7,865 bases of DNA from Bacteroidota bacterium (GTDB taxonomy: Bacteria; Bacteroidota; Rhodothermia; Rhodothermales; UBA10348): NCBI GenBank assembly GCA_027620595.1, contig JAQCDI010000113.1:1-7865 (forward strand), read 5' to 3'. Position 1 is the first letter of the stretch. Each line of letters starts with the position of its first letter. The notes below the pieces were generated by a model. It was not told the origin of the DNA. It worked only from the letters and a program-made list of their open reading frames with translations, and made no database searches. Positions 1 to 6,916 of this stretch are shown here, piece after piece. Made by a program: the position numbers and the translations under genes.

Positions 1-850
1 GACGTTTCCAGGACGCCGAACAGACACGCGCCTCTGCGTTCCGCCCGCCGGCATCAGGAATCCTGAACGCGCCAGCCGCGAGCGTACCGTCCTGCCCAAC
101 GCCTCCTGTCTTCTTCGGAATCCGCGAAACCTGGAGCTGCAGCCAGGCCAGACGGGTTCCATCCGGACTCCAGGCAAAGGCGCTCCGGGTTCCGAACGCT
201 TCTTCCGTGACCCCGTACGAGGTGCCGTTCATGATCCCGTCTTCCTGACCGGCGTCCGTCACACGAACGGTTTCTTCCGAGGCCAGGTCGAAAACGAAGA
301 GATCCCGGCCACGGACGAAGGCCACGGAGTGGCTTTGTGGAGAGAACGCGGCGAACTGTTCCGGAGCCTGGTCGGGTGGAGACAGCGCCAGAACCCGGCG
401 TGTCCGCAGATCGAACACATGATATCTCCCCTCTTTTCCGGCCCTATCCTCCGGCCCACTCGAGGACAAGAGCAGCAGCCATCGGCCATCGGGCGAGGGT
501 TCGACCGATTCGACCTTGATCGTGCGACCACTGTGCGGAGCCTTGAGCAGGTGGCTTCCCACCACCTGTTTCTGCCGACCCGTGATCAGATCCCGTACCA
601 CGATATCGGGGGCCGCTCCGGGGAGGGAGCCGTCCTCATGGACCAGGAACCATTGCCTGGGGCCCTCACGATCCCACACCCCCGCCTCGAAGAACCGACC
701 GGCATAGATCCCGCGGCGGTGGATGGCTTCCAGCGTGAAGTCCGGGTTTCCAGGCGGCGACGCCGGCTGTCGGGCATGCGCCGGCGGTCCCGGCCACACG
801 GACAGCGCCGCAGCGGCTGCCAGCAGGGCCATGACATGGAAAACGGTCAT
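1..850 (-). CDS. S9B (DPP IV-like) peptidase, N-terminal part, runs off the window
   Basis: The frame is open from an ATG at 850 down to base 1, giving 283 codons with no stop. The protein begins with a probable Sec signal peptide: a hydrophobic Leu/Ala stretch at residues 7-19 and an A-H-A cleavage motif at 24-26. The mature part therefore probably acts in the periplasm or outside the cell. The rest reads as the beta-propeller of DPP IV-type serine peptidases, with blade motifs SPDGRW (119-124), a strand around RGRDLFVFDLA (180-190) and WSPDGTRLAW (227-236). The propeller Glu-Glu pair that binds the substrate amino terminus in DPP IV is present in YGVTEEAFG (E216-E217), and IPDAGGRN (264-271) matches the family's YPKAGxxN element. 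The Ser-Asp-His hydrolase domain would lie beyond the window, so catalysis cannot be checked. No other ATG, GTG or TTG lies in frame for at least 130 bp upstream, which fixes the start. No Shine-Dalgarno sequence is visible. The family call is firm; exact specificity is inferred. Confidence 0.8.
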   Translation of the reverse strand, partial: MTVFHVMALLAAAAALSVWPGPPAHARQPASPPGNPDFTLEAIHRRGIYAGRFFEAGVWDREGPRQWFLVHEDGSLPGAAPDIVVRDLITGRQKQVVGSHLLKAPHSGRTIKVESVEPSPDGRWLLLLSSSGPEDRAGKEGRYHVFDLRTRRVLALSPPDQAPEQFAAFSPQSHSVAFVRGRDLFVFDLASEETVRVTDAGQEDGIMNGTSYGVTEEAFGTRSAFAWSPDGTRLAWLQLQVSRIPKKTGGVGQDGTLAAGAFRIPDAGGRNAEARVCSASWKR

Positions 851-1051
851 GCCGCGTCGATGTGGTCTCCGGTGTGCGTGCAGATGCGTGTCCGATGCGA
901 GTTCCGATCTGCCAATGTAGGCGCGTGGCCATGCAAATTCCCGGCCTCCGTCCCGGGGTCTTGACCATCGCCATTTCGGGCAGCCACAGCGAGCTTTGCC
1001 GGAGGGCAGACAGGCCCTAGATTGCGGACCCGAAGGTCTGCCTCCAACTGT
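851..1051. other. Divergent intergenic region between the S9 peptidase and alr
   Basis: The promoters of both flanking genes should lie here because the genes point away from each other. On the minus strand TACATTGG (919 to 912) resembles the Bacteroidota -7 element TAnnTTTG and sits about 60 bp before the peptidase start. The nearest upstream TTG (936 to 934) is only 14 bp away, shorter than expected. On the plus strand TTGACC (961-966) resembles a -35 box but has no -10 at normal spacing. I therefore assign no definite promoter. No RNA gene, repeat or further coding region is seen. Confidence 0.4.
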
Positions 1052-2167
1052 ATGTCCCCGACCGACCCCTCCTCCCTTGCCATCACGCGGGCGTTCGTGC
1101 ATGCCGATCGGCTGCGCGCCAACCTGGCCGACATCCGGCGCCAGGCTGGCAACCTGCCCGTCCTGGGCGTGGTCAAAGCCGACGCCTACGGCCACGGAGC
1201 GCTTGATGTGGTCAGGATCCTGAAAGGAGAGGGCGTTTCGCGGTTCGGGGTGGCCACCCTGGCCGAAGCGTTGCAGCTTCGCCGTGGCGGCGTCGAGGAT
1301 GCCATCATGGTGTTTGCACCCCTGGCCGCAGACGGTGTGGAAGCGGCAACCGATGGATGCCTTGACGTGGTCGTAGACAGCCCGGAAAGCCTGGATGCCG
1401 CTTCGCGCACGCGGGGCCGGCTGCGCTGCCACCTGAAAGTGGACACGGGCATGGGAAGACTCGGGCGAACCCCGGAGGCATCGGTATCGCTGTTGCGCGC
1501 CCTCGAAGCCCACCCGTCGCTGGATCTGGGTTCGATCTGGACCCACTTCGCCCGGGCAGACGAACCCGATTCGGATTTCACGGATCGACAGCTGGACCGC
1601 TTCGAAGCGTTCATTGACGGTATCGGCGGCGCTCCCCTGCCGTTGCACGTCGCGGCGAGCGCCGCCGTCTATGCCCACCCACGCGCGGTCGACCCGTCCC
1701 GCTACGCCATGGTGCGCGTCGGCATTGCCCTCTACGGCCTGCTGGACCTGCCGGGCGGACCCCCTGCGGGGCTCCGCCCCGTGATGGAGTTCGTCTCGCG
1801 GATCACCCATCTGAAAAAGGTCCCCGAGGGCACACCGATTTCCTACGGCGGGCGCTGGTCGGCCCGACAGGATACCTGGATTGCCACGATCGGCGCCGGA
1901 TATGCTGACGGGGTATCGCGTCATCTCTCGAACCGCGGCGCCGTCCGGATAGGCGGGCACATCTGCCCCATCGTCGGAACCGTGTGCATGGACATGTTCA
2001 TGGTGGACCTTGGCCCCGATCCCGCTGGCGCGGCCGTCGGCGACCCGGTCCACCTTTTCGGCGCGGACCACCCCACGGCCTTCGACGTGGCCCGATGGTC
2101 GGAATCCATTACCTACGCGGCAGTCTGCGGCGTATCAGCCCGGGTACCCCGCTCCACCCTTTTATGA
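1052..2167 (+). CDS. alr: Alanine racemase (PLP-dependent)
   Basis: This 371-residue enzyme interconverts L- and D-alanine in the cytoplasm, supplying D-alanine for peptidoglycan. The length is normal for the family. The N-terminal barrel carries the PLP lysine in VVKADAYGHG (K42). The middle has KVDTGMGRLG, which contains the lysine that is carbamylated in characterised racemases. The C-terminal part has SYGGRW with the second catalytic tyrosine, GYADG, and VCMDM, followed by the terminal RVPR motif. Every key residue I looked for is present. The usual YE after the last Thr is YA here, within TYAAVCGVSARVPR, a small departure. The frame stays open upstream to a TTG at 1022. I prefer the ATG at 1052 because the ten extra residues match nothing in the family, while the conserved part begins shortly after residue 10. 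No Shine-Dalgarno precedes either start. It is transcribed away from the S9 peptidase and ends 165 bp before the response regulator. Confidence 0.94.
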   Translation: MSPTDPSSLAITRAFVHADRLRANLADIRRQAGNLPVLGVVKADAYGHGALDVVRILKGEGVSRFGVATLAEALQLRRGGVEDAIMVFAPLAADGVEAATDGCLDVVVDSPESLDAASRTRGRLRCHLKVDTGMGRLGRTPEASVSLLRALEAHPSLDLGSIWTHFARADEPDSDFTDRQLDRFEAFIDGIGGAPLPLHVAASAAVYAHPRAVDPSRYAMVRVGIALYGLLDLPGGPPAGLRPVMEFVSRITHLKKVPEGTPISYGGRWSARQDTWIATIGAGYADGVSRHLSNRGAVRIGGHICPIVGTVCMDMFMVDLGPDPAGAAVGDPVHLFGADHPTAFDVARWSESITYAAVCGVSARVPRSTLL

Positions 2168-2222
2168 ACGGCAGGTGGCGCATCGGCCTTTGGTGTCGTA
2201 ACCTTTCGGACGACCTGGTAAC

Positions 2223-2255
2223 GATTCAGGTTGTGAATCCACTGTAGTATATTCG
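2223..2255 (+). promoter_or_regulatory. Promoter-like AT-rich stretch with an inverted repeat, upstream of the two-component operon
   Basis: GATTCA (2223-2228) and TGAATC (2234-2239) form a perfect 6-bp inverted repeat with a 5-bp spacer. TATATTCG (2248-2255) follows, one base off the Bacteroidota -7 consensus TAnnTTTG, and its TATATT also resembles a sigma-70 -10 box. The nearest TTG (2231-2233) is 14 bp before it, shorter than the usual spacing, and TTCAGG at 17 bp is a poor -35. This is the most AT-rich part of the gap between alr and the response regulator, about 80-110 bp before that start. A repeat overlapping the -35 region would suit an operator or autoregulation site. This is inference. 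Confidence 0.32.
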
Positions 2256-2332
2256 AGCCGCGTCGCGGGGGGTCGGGAACCCCTGCACCGCGCCCCGCCC
2301 TCCCGCATCTACGCAATCCCAACGCTGTTGCC

Positions 2333-3046
2333 ATGGCAAGTACGTTCGATCCCTCCCAGCTGCACATCCTCCTTGTAGACGACGAAGAAGATGTCGTCGA
2401 GGTGGTTTCCCACTTCCTTGAGCAGGAAGGATTCAACGTCCACAAAGCCTTCTCCGGCAACGAAGCCCTCGAGAAAGCCACGCCGGATATCGACCTGATC
2501 GTCCTGGACATCATGCTTCCCGAGATGGACGGTTATGAGATCTGCCGCCGTCTGCGCGGCCGGGTCGAGACCGAAACGATTCCGATCGTGTTCCTGTCGG
2601 CCAAAGGCGAGGAGGACGACCAGATCAAGGGCCTCATGCTGGGCGCAGATGCCTATCTGACCAAGCCGGTTTCCCCGCAGGTCATTGTGGCCCACGTAAA
2701 AGCGGTCCTTCGTCGCAGCGGCATCGAAGAAAGCCGAACGCTTCAGGTCAAGAACCTGACCATCTACGAGGACGAATACCGCGCCTCGTTGGATGGCAAG
2801 GATCTGGGTCTGACGCTCACGGAATTCGAGCTCGTGCGCTACCTGGTGCGGCACCCCCGCAAAGCGTTTACCCGCCAACAGCTGCTGGAGACCATCTGGA
2901 AAGACGCCATGATGGTCACCGAGCGGACCGTCGACGCGCACATCAAGAACCTCCGCGAGAAACTGGGCTCCTTTGCCCAGCACATCCAGACTGTTCGTGG
3001 CGTAGGCTATCGCTTTGTAGAGGAAGGCTCCACCGAGGACGCCTGA
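2333..3046 (+). CDS. OmpR/PhoB-family response regulator
   Basis: This 237-residue cytoplasmic DNA-binding regulator is phosphorylated by a partner kinase. Residues 10-125 form a receiver domain with the acidic pair D16-D17, phosphoacceptor D59 in LDIMLPEMDG, S89 in the IVFLSAKG strand and K111 in LTKPV, so the full active site is present. Residues about 138-232 form a winged-helix domain: LTLTEFELVRYLV, then FTRQQLLETIW, the recognition-helix region ERTVDAHIKNLREKLG, and the wing TVRGVGYRF. The length is typical for the family. It starts at the first ATG before the receiver domain, with no Shine-Dalgarno. The kinase gene begins 33 bp after its stop on the same strand, so the two are very likely co-transcribed and form a cognate pair. 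The layout resembles PhoB or ResD regulators, but the target genes and the signal cannot be read here, so no symbol is given. Confidence 0.94.
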   Translation: MASTFDPSQLHILLVDDEEDVVEVVSHFLEQEGFNVHKAFSGNEALEKATPDIDLIVLDIMLPEMDGYEICRRLRGRVETETIPIVFLSAKGEEDDQIKGLMLGADAYLTKPVSPQVIVAHVKAVLRRSGIEESRTLQVKNLTIYEDEYRASLDGKDLGLTLTEFELVRYLVRHPRKAFTRQQLLETIWKDAMMVTERTVDAHIKNLREKLGSFAQHIQTVRGVGYRFVEEGSTEDA

Positions 3047-3079
3047 GTCCCAGAACGTCCCTCCCGGGGCACCCGTCCC

Positions 3080-4531
3080 ATGTTTGAACGGATCGTCGAG
3101 CGCATATTTCCCAGCCGCGCCACGACGCAGACGTGGATGATCCTGACGCTCCTGTTGGTGGTCGGCATTGCCGTGGCCGCCGTGGGGCTCTACATCACGT
3201 TCGTGCTTCGCAGCGAGGTCCAGATAGCCTACCAGCAGACCATGCTGCAGCAGACCGTGCGCGTGGCCGAACTGGTGGAGGCTGAACAGGACCCGGCCCG
3301 TCGATTGGCGCTGGTCGAGACCATGACACTTTTCGGCGAGCTGCGGATCTCCATCCTGCAGGGAGGGCGTGTCCTGGACGTGGATCGTGGCGCGCCTGTG
3401 CGGGAAGGCACCCTGGATCGACACCCGGAAATGCGCTTTGCCGACGGGGTGGAAGTCAACCATGCCCGGCGAAAGGAAGACGGCAAGTTGGTTTTCTACA
3501 CGGCCGTCAAACGGGAGGCATCGGGAATGATCGTGCGCGTGGCCCAACCCCGTCCCATACTCTTCGGCCTGATCGGCAGACTGCAGTTCACCCTCATCGT
3601 GGCCATGGTGATGGCCTTGCTCCTGGCCGTGTTCGGCAGTTGGATTGCTGCCCAGCGCGTCACCGAGCCGCTGGTGGCCATCCGCAACTCGGCCAAAGCC
3701 ATTTCCGAGGGCAAGCTGGACGAGGAGATCTATGTGGATTCACGGGCTGCCGAATTCCAGGACCTGGCCAAGAGCCTGAACCTGATGTCGGACACCTTCA
3801 AGGAGAAGATCGACGAACTGCAGAAGATGGCCGCGCTGCAGAACGAATTCATCGGCAACGTTTCCCACGAAGTCCGGAATCCCATTTTTGCCGTGGGCGG
3901 CTACCTCGAAGCCCTGGCCTCGGGCAGCCTGACGGAAGACAAGCGCAAGTTCTACGCGGAGAAGGGGCTGACCAACCTCGAGCGGCTGAACAACCTGTTC
4001 TCGGACCTGATCGAGATTGCCCGTCTCGAGTACCGCGAGGACCTGATCAAGCCCACCACGTTCGAGCTGAGCGAACTGCTCGACGAAGTCCATGATATCG
4101 AAACGGCCAAGGCGGCCGAGAAGGGCCTCGAACTGATCGTCGAGAATCCGGTGGCACATGTGCGAGCGGACCGTGCCCGAATCCGGCAGGTCCTCATCAA
4201 CCTGACCGACAATGCCATCGCCTACTCCGACGAAGGCACCGTCCGTTGCCGCTACCGCCGGCACCTCGACAAAGTGCGTATCGAGGTGGTGGATACCGGA
4301 AAAGGCATCCCGGAGGAACACCTCGAACGGATTTTTGAACGGTTCCATCGCGTGGACCCGGATCGCTCACGCAAGAGCGGGGGTACGGGACTGGGACTGA
4401 GCATTGTCAAGCAGATCCTGGCTGCCCACGGAGAGAACATCCACGTGGAAAGCACGATGGGGCGCGGCACGCGGTTCTGGTTCGAACTGCCGTACGAAGA
4501 GACGGCGCGGCCCACCCAAACCCTTGCGTGA
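3080..4531 (+). CDS. Membrane sensor histidine kinase, PhoR-like
   Basis: This 483-residue inner-membrane kinase should phosphorylate the regulator encoded just upstream. Two membrane helices (about 19-43 and 163-190) enclose a periplasmic region of about 120 residues. Within it, LRISILQGGRVL (88-99), RHPEM (114-118) and the closing MIVRVAQP (150-157) resemble the extracellular sensor fold of PhoR/ResE-type kinases. A HAMP segment follows (about 190-243, with P197 and E225). The HisKA domain has the phosphorylated H263 in SHEVRNP, with Asn where SHELRTP has Thr, a common variant. The ATPase domain has the N box around DNA (377-379), the G1 box DTGKGI (405-410), the F box IFERFHRVD (418-426) and the G2 box GGTGLGLSIVK (434-444). 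There is no room for a cytoplasmic PAS domain between HAMP and HisKA. All catalytic boxes are intact, so activity is expected; the ligand is unknown. Confidence 0.95.
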   Translation: MFERIVERIFPSRATTQTWMILTLLLVVGIAVAAVGLYITFVLRSEVQIAYQQTMLQQTVRVAELVEAEQDPARRLALVETMTLFGELRISILQGGRVLDVDRGAPVREGTLDRHPEMRFADGVEVNHARRKEDGKLVFYTAVKREASGMIVRVAQPRPILFGLIGRLQFTLIVAMVMALLLAVFGSWIAAQRVTEPLVAIRNSAKAISEGKLDEEIYVDSRAAEFQDLAKSLNLMSDTFKEKIDELQKMAALQNEFIGNVSHEVRNPIFAVGGYLEALASGSLTEDKRKFYAEKGLTNLERLNNLFSDLIEIARLEYREDLIKPTTFELSELLDEVHDIETAKAAEKGLELIVENPVAHVRADRARIRQVLINLTDNAIAYSDEGTVRCRYRRHLDKVRIEVVDTGKGIPEEHLERIFERFHRVDPDRSRKSGGTGLGLSIVKQILAAHGENIHVESTMGRGTRFWFELPYEETARPTQTLA

Positions 4532-4581
4532 ATCGGATAAGGGAGGTACTGAAAGCCCTTTTACAAGCTTCTGAGGCCGTT

Positions 4582-4625
4582 TAACGGTGTTATTTCTTGC
4601 GGCCAACTTCACGTTTGTTTGGCCG
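4582..4625 (+). promoter_or_regulatory. Inverted repeats in the leader of the E1 gene
   Basis: The 164-bp gap between the kinase and the E1 gene is AT-richer at 4556-4620 than its surroundings, as expected of a promoter region. TAAC (4582-4585) and GTTA (4589-4592) form a short palindrome with a 3-bp centre. CGGCCAA (4600-4606) and TTGGCCG (4619-4625) form a perfect 7-bp inverted repeat with a 12-bp spacer. The second has no following T run, so it does not look like a terminator. A regulator-binding site or leader hairpin about 70-95 bp before the E1 start is the likeliest reading. I could not pick a -10/-35 pair with confidence. Confidence 0.33.
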
Positions 4626-4695
4626 GCGTCTGCAAACATTTTCGTATCCTTCGCCGTAGCACAGGCTGCTTCCACCGCCCCCAACCCCGGTACCC

Positions 4696-6825
4696 ATGGC
4701 CAGAACGTCGAAATCCAGGAATGTGACCCCTGCCGGAGACGGCGCGAGCCCCGATGTTGAATTGGATGCCACGACGATGCGAACCATGCAGACGGATGGG
4801 GACTTCGATGTGGTGAAAGTCGGCCCGGCCGATTTCGATGCCGGCGAACTGCTGGACATCTACCGCAAGATGCTCACATCCAGACGCCTGGACGAGAAGA
4901 TGCTCACGCTCCTCAAACAGGGCAAAGGCTTCTTCCACATCGGGTGTGCCGGTCACGAGGCCACACAGGCCGCCATTGGCAAGCTGAGCCGCGCCGGTGA
5001 GGACTGGTTCAGCATGTACTACCGGGACATGATGATGTATCTCATGCTCGGCGGCACGGAAGAGGAGGTCCTCCTCCATCACCTGGCCAAAGCGGACGAC
5101 CCGAACTCGGGCGGCCGCCAGATGTCCGAACACTTCGGCAATCGGGAGCGCAACATCCTTACGATTTCGTCTTCTGTCGGCGCGCAGTTCATGCCCGCCG
5201 TTGGCGCCGCCATGGCGCTGCAGCGGGACGGAAAGGACGCCTATGTCTACTGCTCCTGTGGTGATGGGGCCACGTCCCAGGGCGACTTCCACGAAGCCCT
5301 CAACTGGGCGGCCCGTGCGGCAGCTCCAGTGCTCTTCGTCGTCCAGGACAACGGATATGCCATCTCCGTCCCGGTCAAGGACCAGACGGCAGGAGGCTCC
5401 GCCTACAAACTGGCGCGCGGCTACGAAGGCGTGGCACGCATCAAGGTGGACGGGACGGACTTTTTTGAGCCCTATGCCGCCGCCAAGGCCGCCATTGACC
5501 ACATCCGCGCAGGGAAAGGCCCCGTCTGCCTCGTGGCCGATCTGGTGCGCCTCCTGCCCCACTCCTCCTCGGACAACCACGCCAAGTACCGCACGCCCGA
5601 GGAACTGGAAGCCGAGCAGCGCGAGGATCCCATCACGCTGATGGAGAATCGCTTGATCGAGGCCGGCCTGTTGACCCGCAAGGACATTGAGCGCACCCGC
5701 AAGGAGGTCCAGGTGTCTGTGGACCAAGCCGCGAAGTGGGCCGACCAGCAGCCCGATCCGGACGCTTCGACGGCCACGCAACATGTCCTCTTCGAGGGCG
5801 ACCTCGGACTCGAGTACGAGAAGACCGAGCCGTCGGGCGAACCCATCGTGATGGTGGATGCCATCAACCATGCCCTCCATGAGGAAATGGAGCGCAACGA
5901 CCGGGTCATCGTCTATGGCGAGGATGTCGCTGGCGGCAAGGGTGGTGTATTCACCGCCACCCGGGATTTGACTGCGGCATTCGGCCCCGATCGATGCTTC
6001 AACTCGCCGCTGGCCGAAGCCTCCATCATCGGCACCGCCGTCGGATTCGCCTCGGCCGGCTTCAAACCCGTCGTGGAGATCCAGTTCGGGGACTACATCT
6101 GGCCGGCCATGCAGCACCTGCGAAACCAGGTGGCCTCCTACCGATACCGCTCCAACGGGGATTGGGGCTGCCCGATGGTCATCCGCGTTCCCGTCGGTGG
6201 CTACATCCACGGCGGACTCTGCCACTCGCAGAACATCGAAGCCTTCTTTGCCCACATGCCGGGCTTCCAGATCGTCATGCCCTCTACAGCAGCGGACGCC
6301 AAGGGATTGCTCAAGGCGGCCATCCGGATGGAAGACCCTGTCCTCTTCATGGAGCACAAGGCGCTCTATCGGTCGGCCGCAGCCCGAAGCCCCGAGCCCG
6401 ACAAGGACTACCTGGTCCCGTTCGGCAAAGCCCGCATGGTCCGTGAAGGCACGGATCTCACCATCGTGACCTACGGCATGATGGTGCACAAATCGGTGGC
6501 CGTGGCCCGTGCGCTGGACAAAGAGGGCATTTCGGTGGAGATCATCGACCTGCGCTCCCTCCTTCCCGTGGACATGGACACAGTGCTGGCATCGGTCACG
6601 AAAACCAGCCGCGCCCTGGTTGTGTACGAGGACCACGAATTCCTGGGCTACGGTTCGGAACTGGCCGCCCAGATTGCGGACAAGTGCTTCGAGCACCTCG
6701 ACGCCCCGGTGCGGCGCCTGGCCGGCAAGTTTGCCCCCATCGCCTTCGCAGATCCGCTCGAACGGGCCCTCCTGCCCCAGGATGAGGACATCCTCCAAGC
6801 CGTCCGGGACGTCCTGGACTACTGA
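4696..6825 (+). CDS. Fused alpha-beta E1 of a 2-oxoacid dehydrogenase complex, branched-chain type likely
   Basis: This 709-residue thiamine-diphosphate enzyme decarboxylates a 2-oxoacid and passes the acyl group to the lipoyl domain of an E2 partner. Residues about 45-345 are the alpha part. The ThDP motif runs from GDG (189-191) to DN (218-219), and PHSSSDNHAKYR (288-299) matches the branched-chain E1 loop, keeping the His-Ser pair (H289-S290). Residues about 383-709 are the beta part, with GEDVAGGKGGVF (408-419), the cofactor-activating Glu in PLAEASI (E441), HSQNIEAF (510-517), DLRSLLPVD (618-626) and the C-terminal HEFLGYGSELA (647-657). A charged, poorly conserved linker of about 40 residues joins them, and about 40 unconserved residues precede the alpha part. 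Separate alpha and beta genes are the commoner arrangement. No E2 or E3 gene is adjacent, and the gene seems to be its own transcription unit. The similar pyruvate or acetoin E1 enzymes cannot be fully excluded as the true specificity. Confidence 0.94.
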   Translation: MARTSKSRNVTPAGDGASPDVELDATTMRTMQTDGDFDVVKVGPADFDAGELLDIYRKMLTSRRLDEKMLTLLKQGKGFFHIGCAGHEATQAAIGKLSRAGEDWFSMYYRDMMMYLMLGGTEEEVLLHHLAKADDPNSGGRQMSEHFGNRERNILTISSSVGAQFMPAVGAAMALQRDGKDAYVYCSCGDGATSQGDFHEALNWAARAAAPVLFVVQDNGYAISVPVKDQTAGGSAYKLARGYEGVARIKVDGTDFFEPYAAAKAAIDHIRAGKGPVCLVADLVRLLPHSSSDNHAKYRTPEELEAEQREDPITLMENRLIEAGLLTRKDIERTRKEVQVSVDQAAKWADQQPDPDASTATQHVLFEGDLGLEYEKTEPSGEPIVMVDAINHALHEEMERNDRVIVYGEDVAGGKGGVFTATRDLTAAFGPDRCFNSPLAEASIIGTAVGFASAGFKPVVEIQFGDYIWPAMQHLRNQVASYRYRSNGDWGCPMVIRVPVGGYIHGGLCHSQNIEAFFAHMPGFQIVMPSTAADAKGLLKAAIRMEDPVLFMEHKALYRSAAARSPEPDKDYLVPFGKARMVREGTDLTIVTYGMMVHKSVAVARALDKEGISVEIIDLRSLLPVDMDTVLASVTKTSRALVVYEDHEFLGYGSELAAQIADKCFEHLDAPVRRLAGKFAPIAFADPLERALLPQDEDILQAVRDVLDY

Positions 6826-6861
6826 GCGCTTTGCCCTTTTGCTGTCCCTCCGCGGCCACCT

Positions 6862-6889
6862 GGCGGGTTTGCATTACGGGTGAACCGCC
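6862..6889. repeat. Imperfect hairpin between the convergent genes
   Basis: GGCGGGTT (6862-6869) pairs with AACCGCC (6883-6889), with one bulged G and a loop of about 13 bases. It lies in the 91-bp gap between the E1 stop and the end of the convergent PLP-enzyme gene. Neither strand shows a T run after it, so it is at best a weak or factor-assisted terminator, possibly for the minus-strand gene, which has no better candidate downstream. Confidence 0.25.
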
Positions 6890-6916
6890 TTCTGAACGCC
6901 CTGCATTCCAGGCCGT

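Noticed and set aside
329..964. A 211-codon plus-strand open frame at the left of the window
   Set aside because: It lies opposite the S9B peptidase frame, which has a signal peptide and DPP IV-type motifs. The plus-strand translation is Arg/Pro-rich with no domain, as expected of a shadow frame.
961..989. TTGACC at 961-966 as the -35 box of an alr promoter
   Set aside because: The bases 16-18 bp further on (around CCACAG) bear no resemblance to a -10 or to the Bacteroidota -7 element.
1022..1051. A TTG start for alr, adding ten residues
   Set aside because: The added residues match nothing in the racemase family, and the ATG at 1052 leaves a normal-length enzyme with the usual short N-terminal lead before the barrel.
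2309..3547. A 412-codon minus-strand open frame spanning the regulator and the start of the kinase
   Set aside because: It crosses two clearly coding plus-strand genes and the gap between them, shows no known motif, and is explained by the same codon bias.
4539..4562. AAGGG/CCCTT hairpin followed by TT after the kinase stop, considered as an intrinsic terminator
   Set aside because: The stem is only 5 pairs with a 12-base loop, and the T run is four bases including two in the stem. It is too weak to call.
4609..6798. A 729-codon open frame on the minus strand opposite the E1 gene
   Set aside because: It mirrors the E1 gene, whose both halves carry conserved motifs. In GC-rich genes few TTA, CTA and TCA codons occur, so long antisense frames stay open by chance. 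Its translation shows no recognisable domain and is low-complexity in His, Gly and Val.
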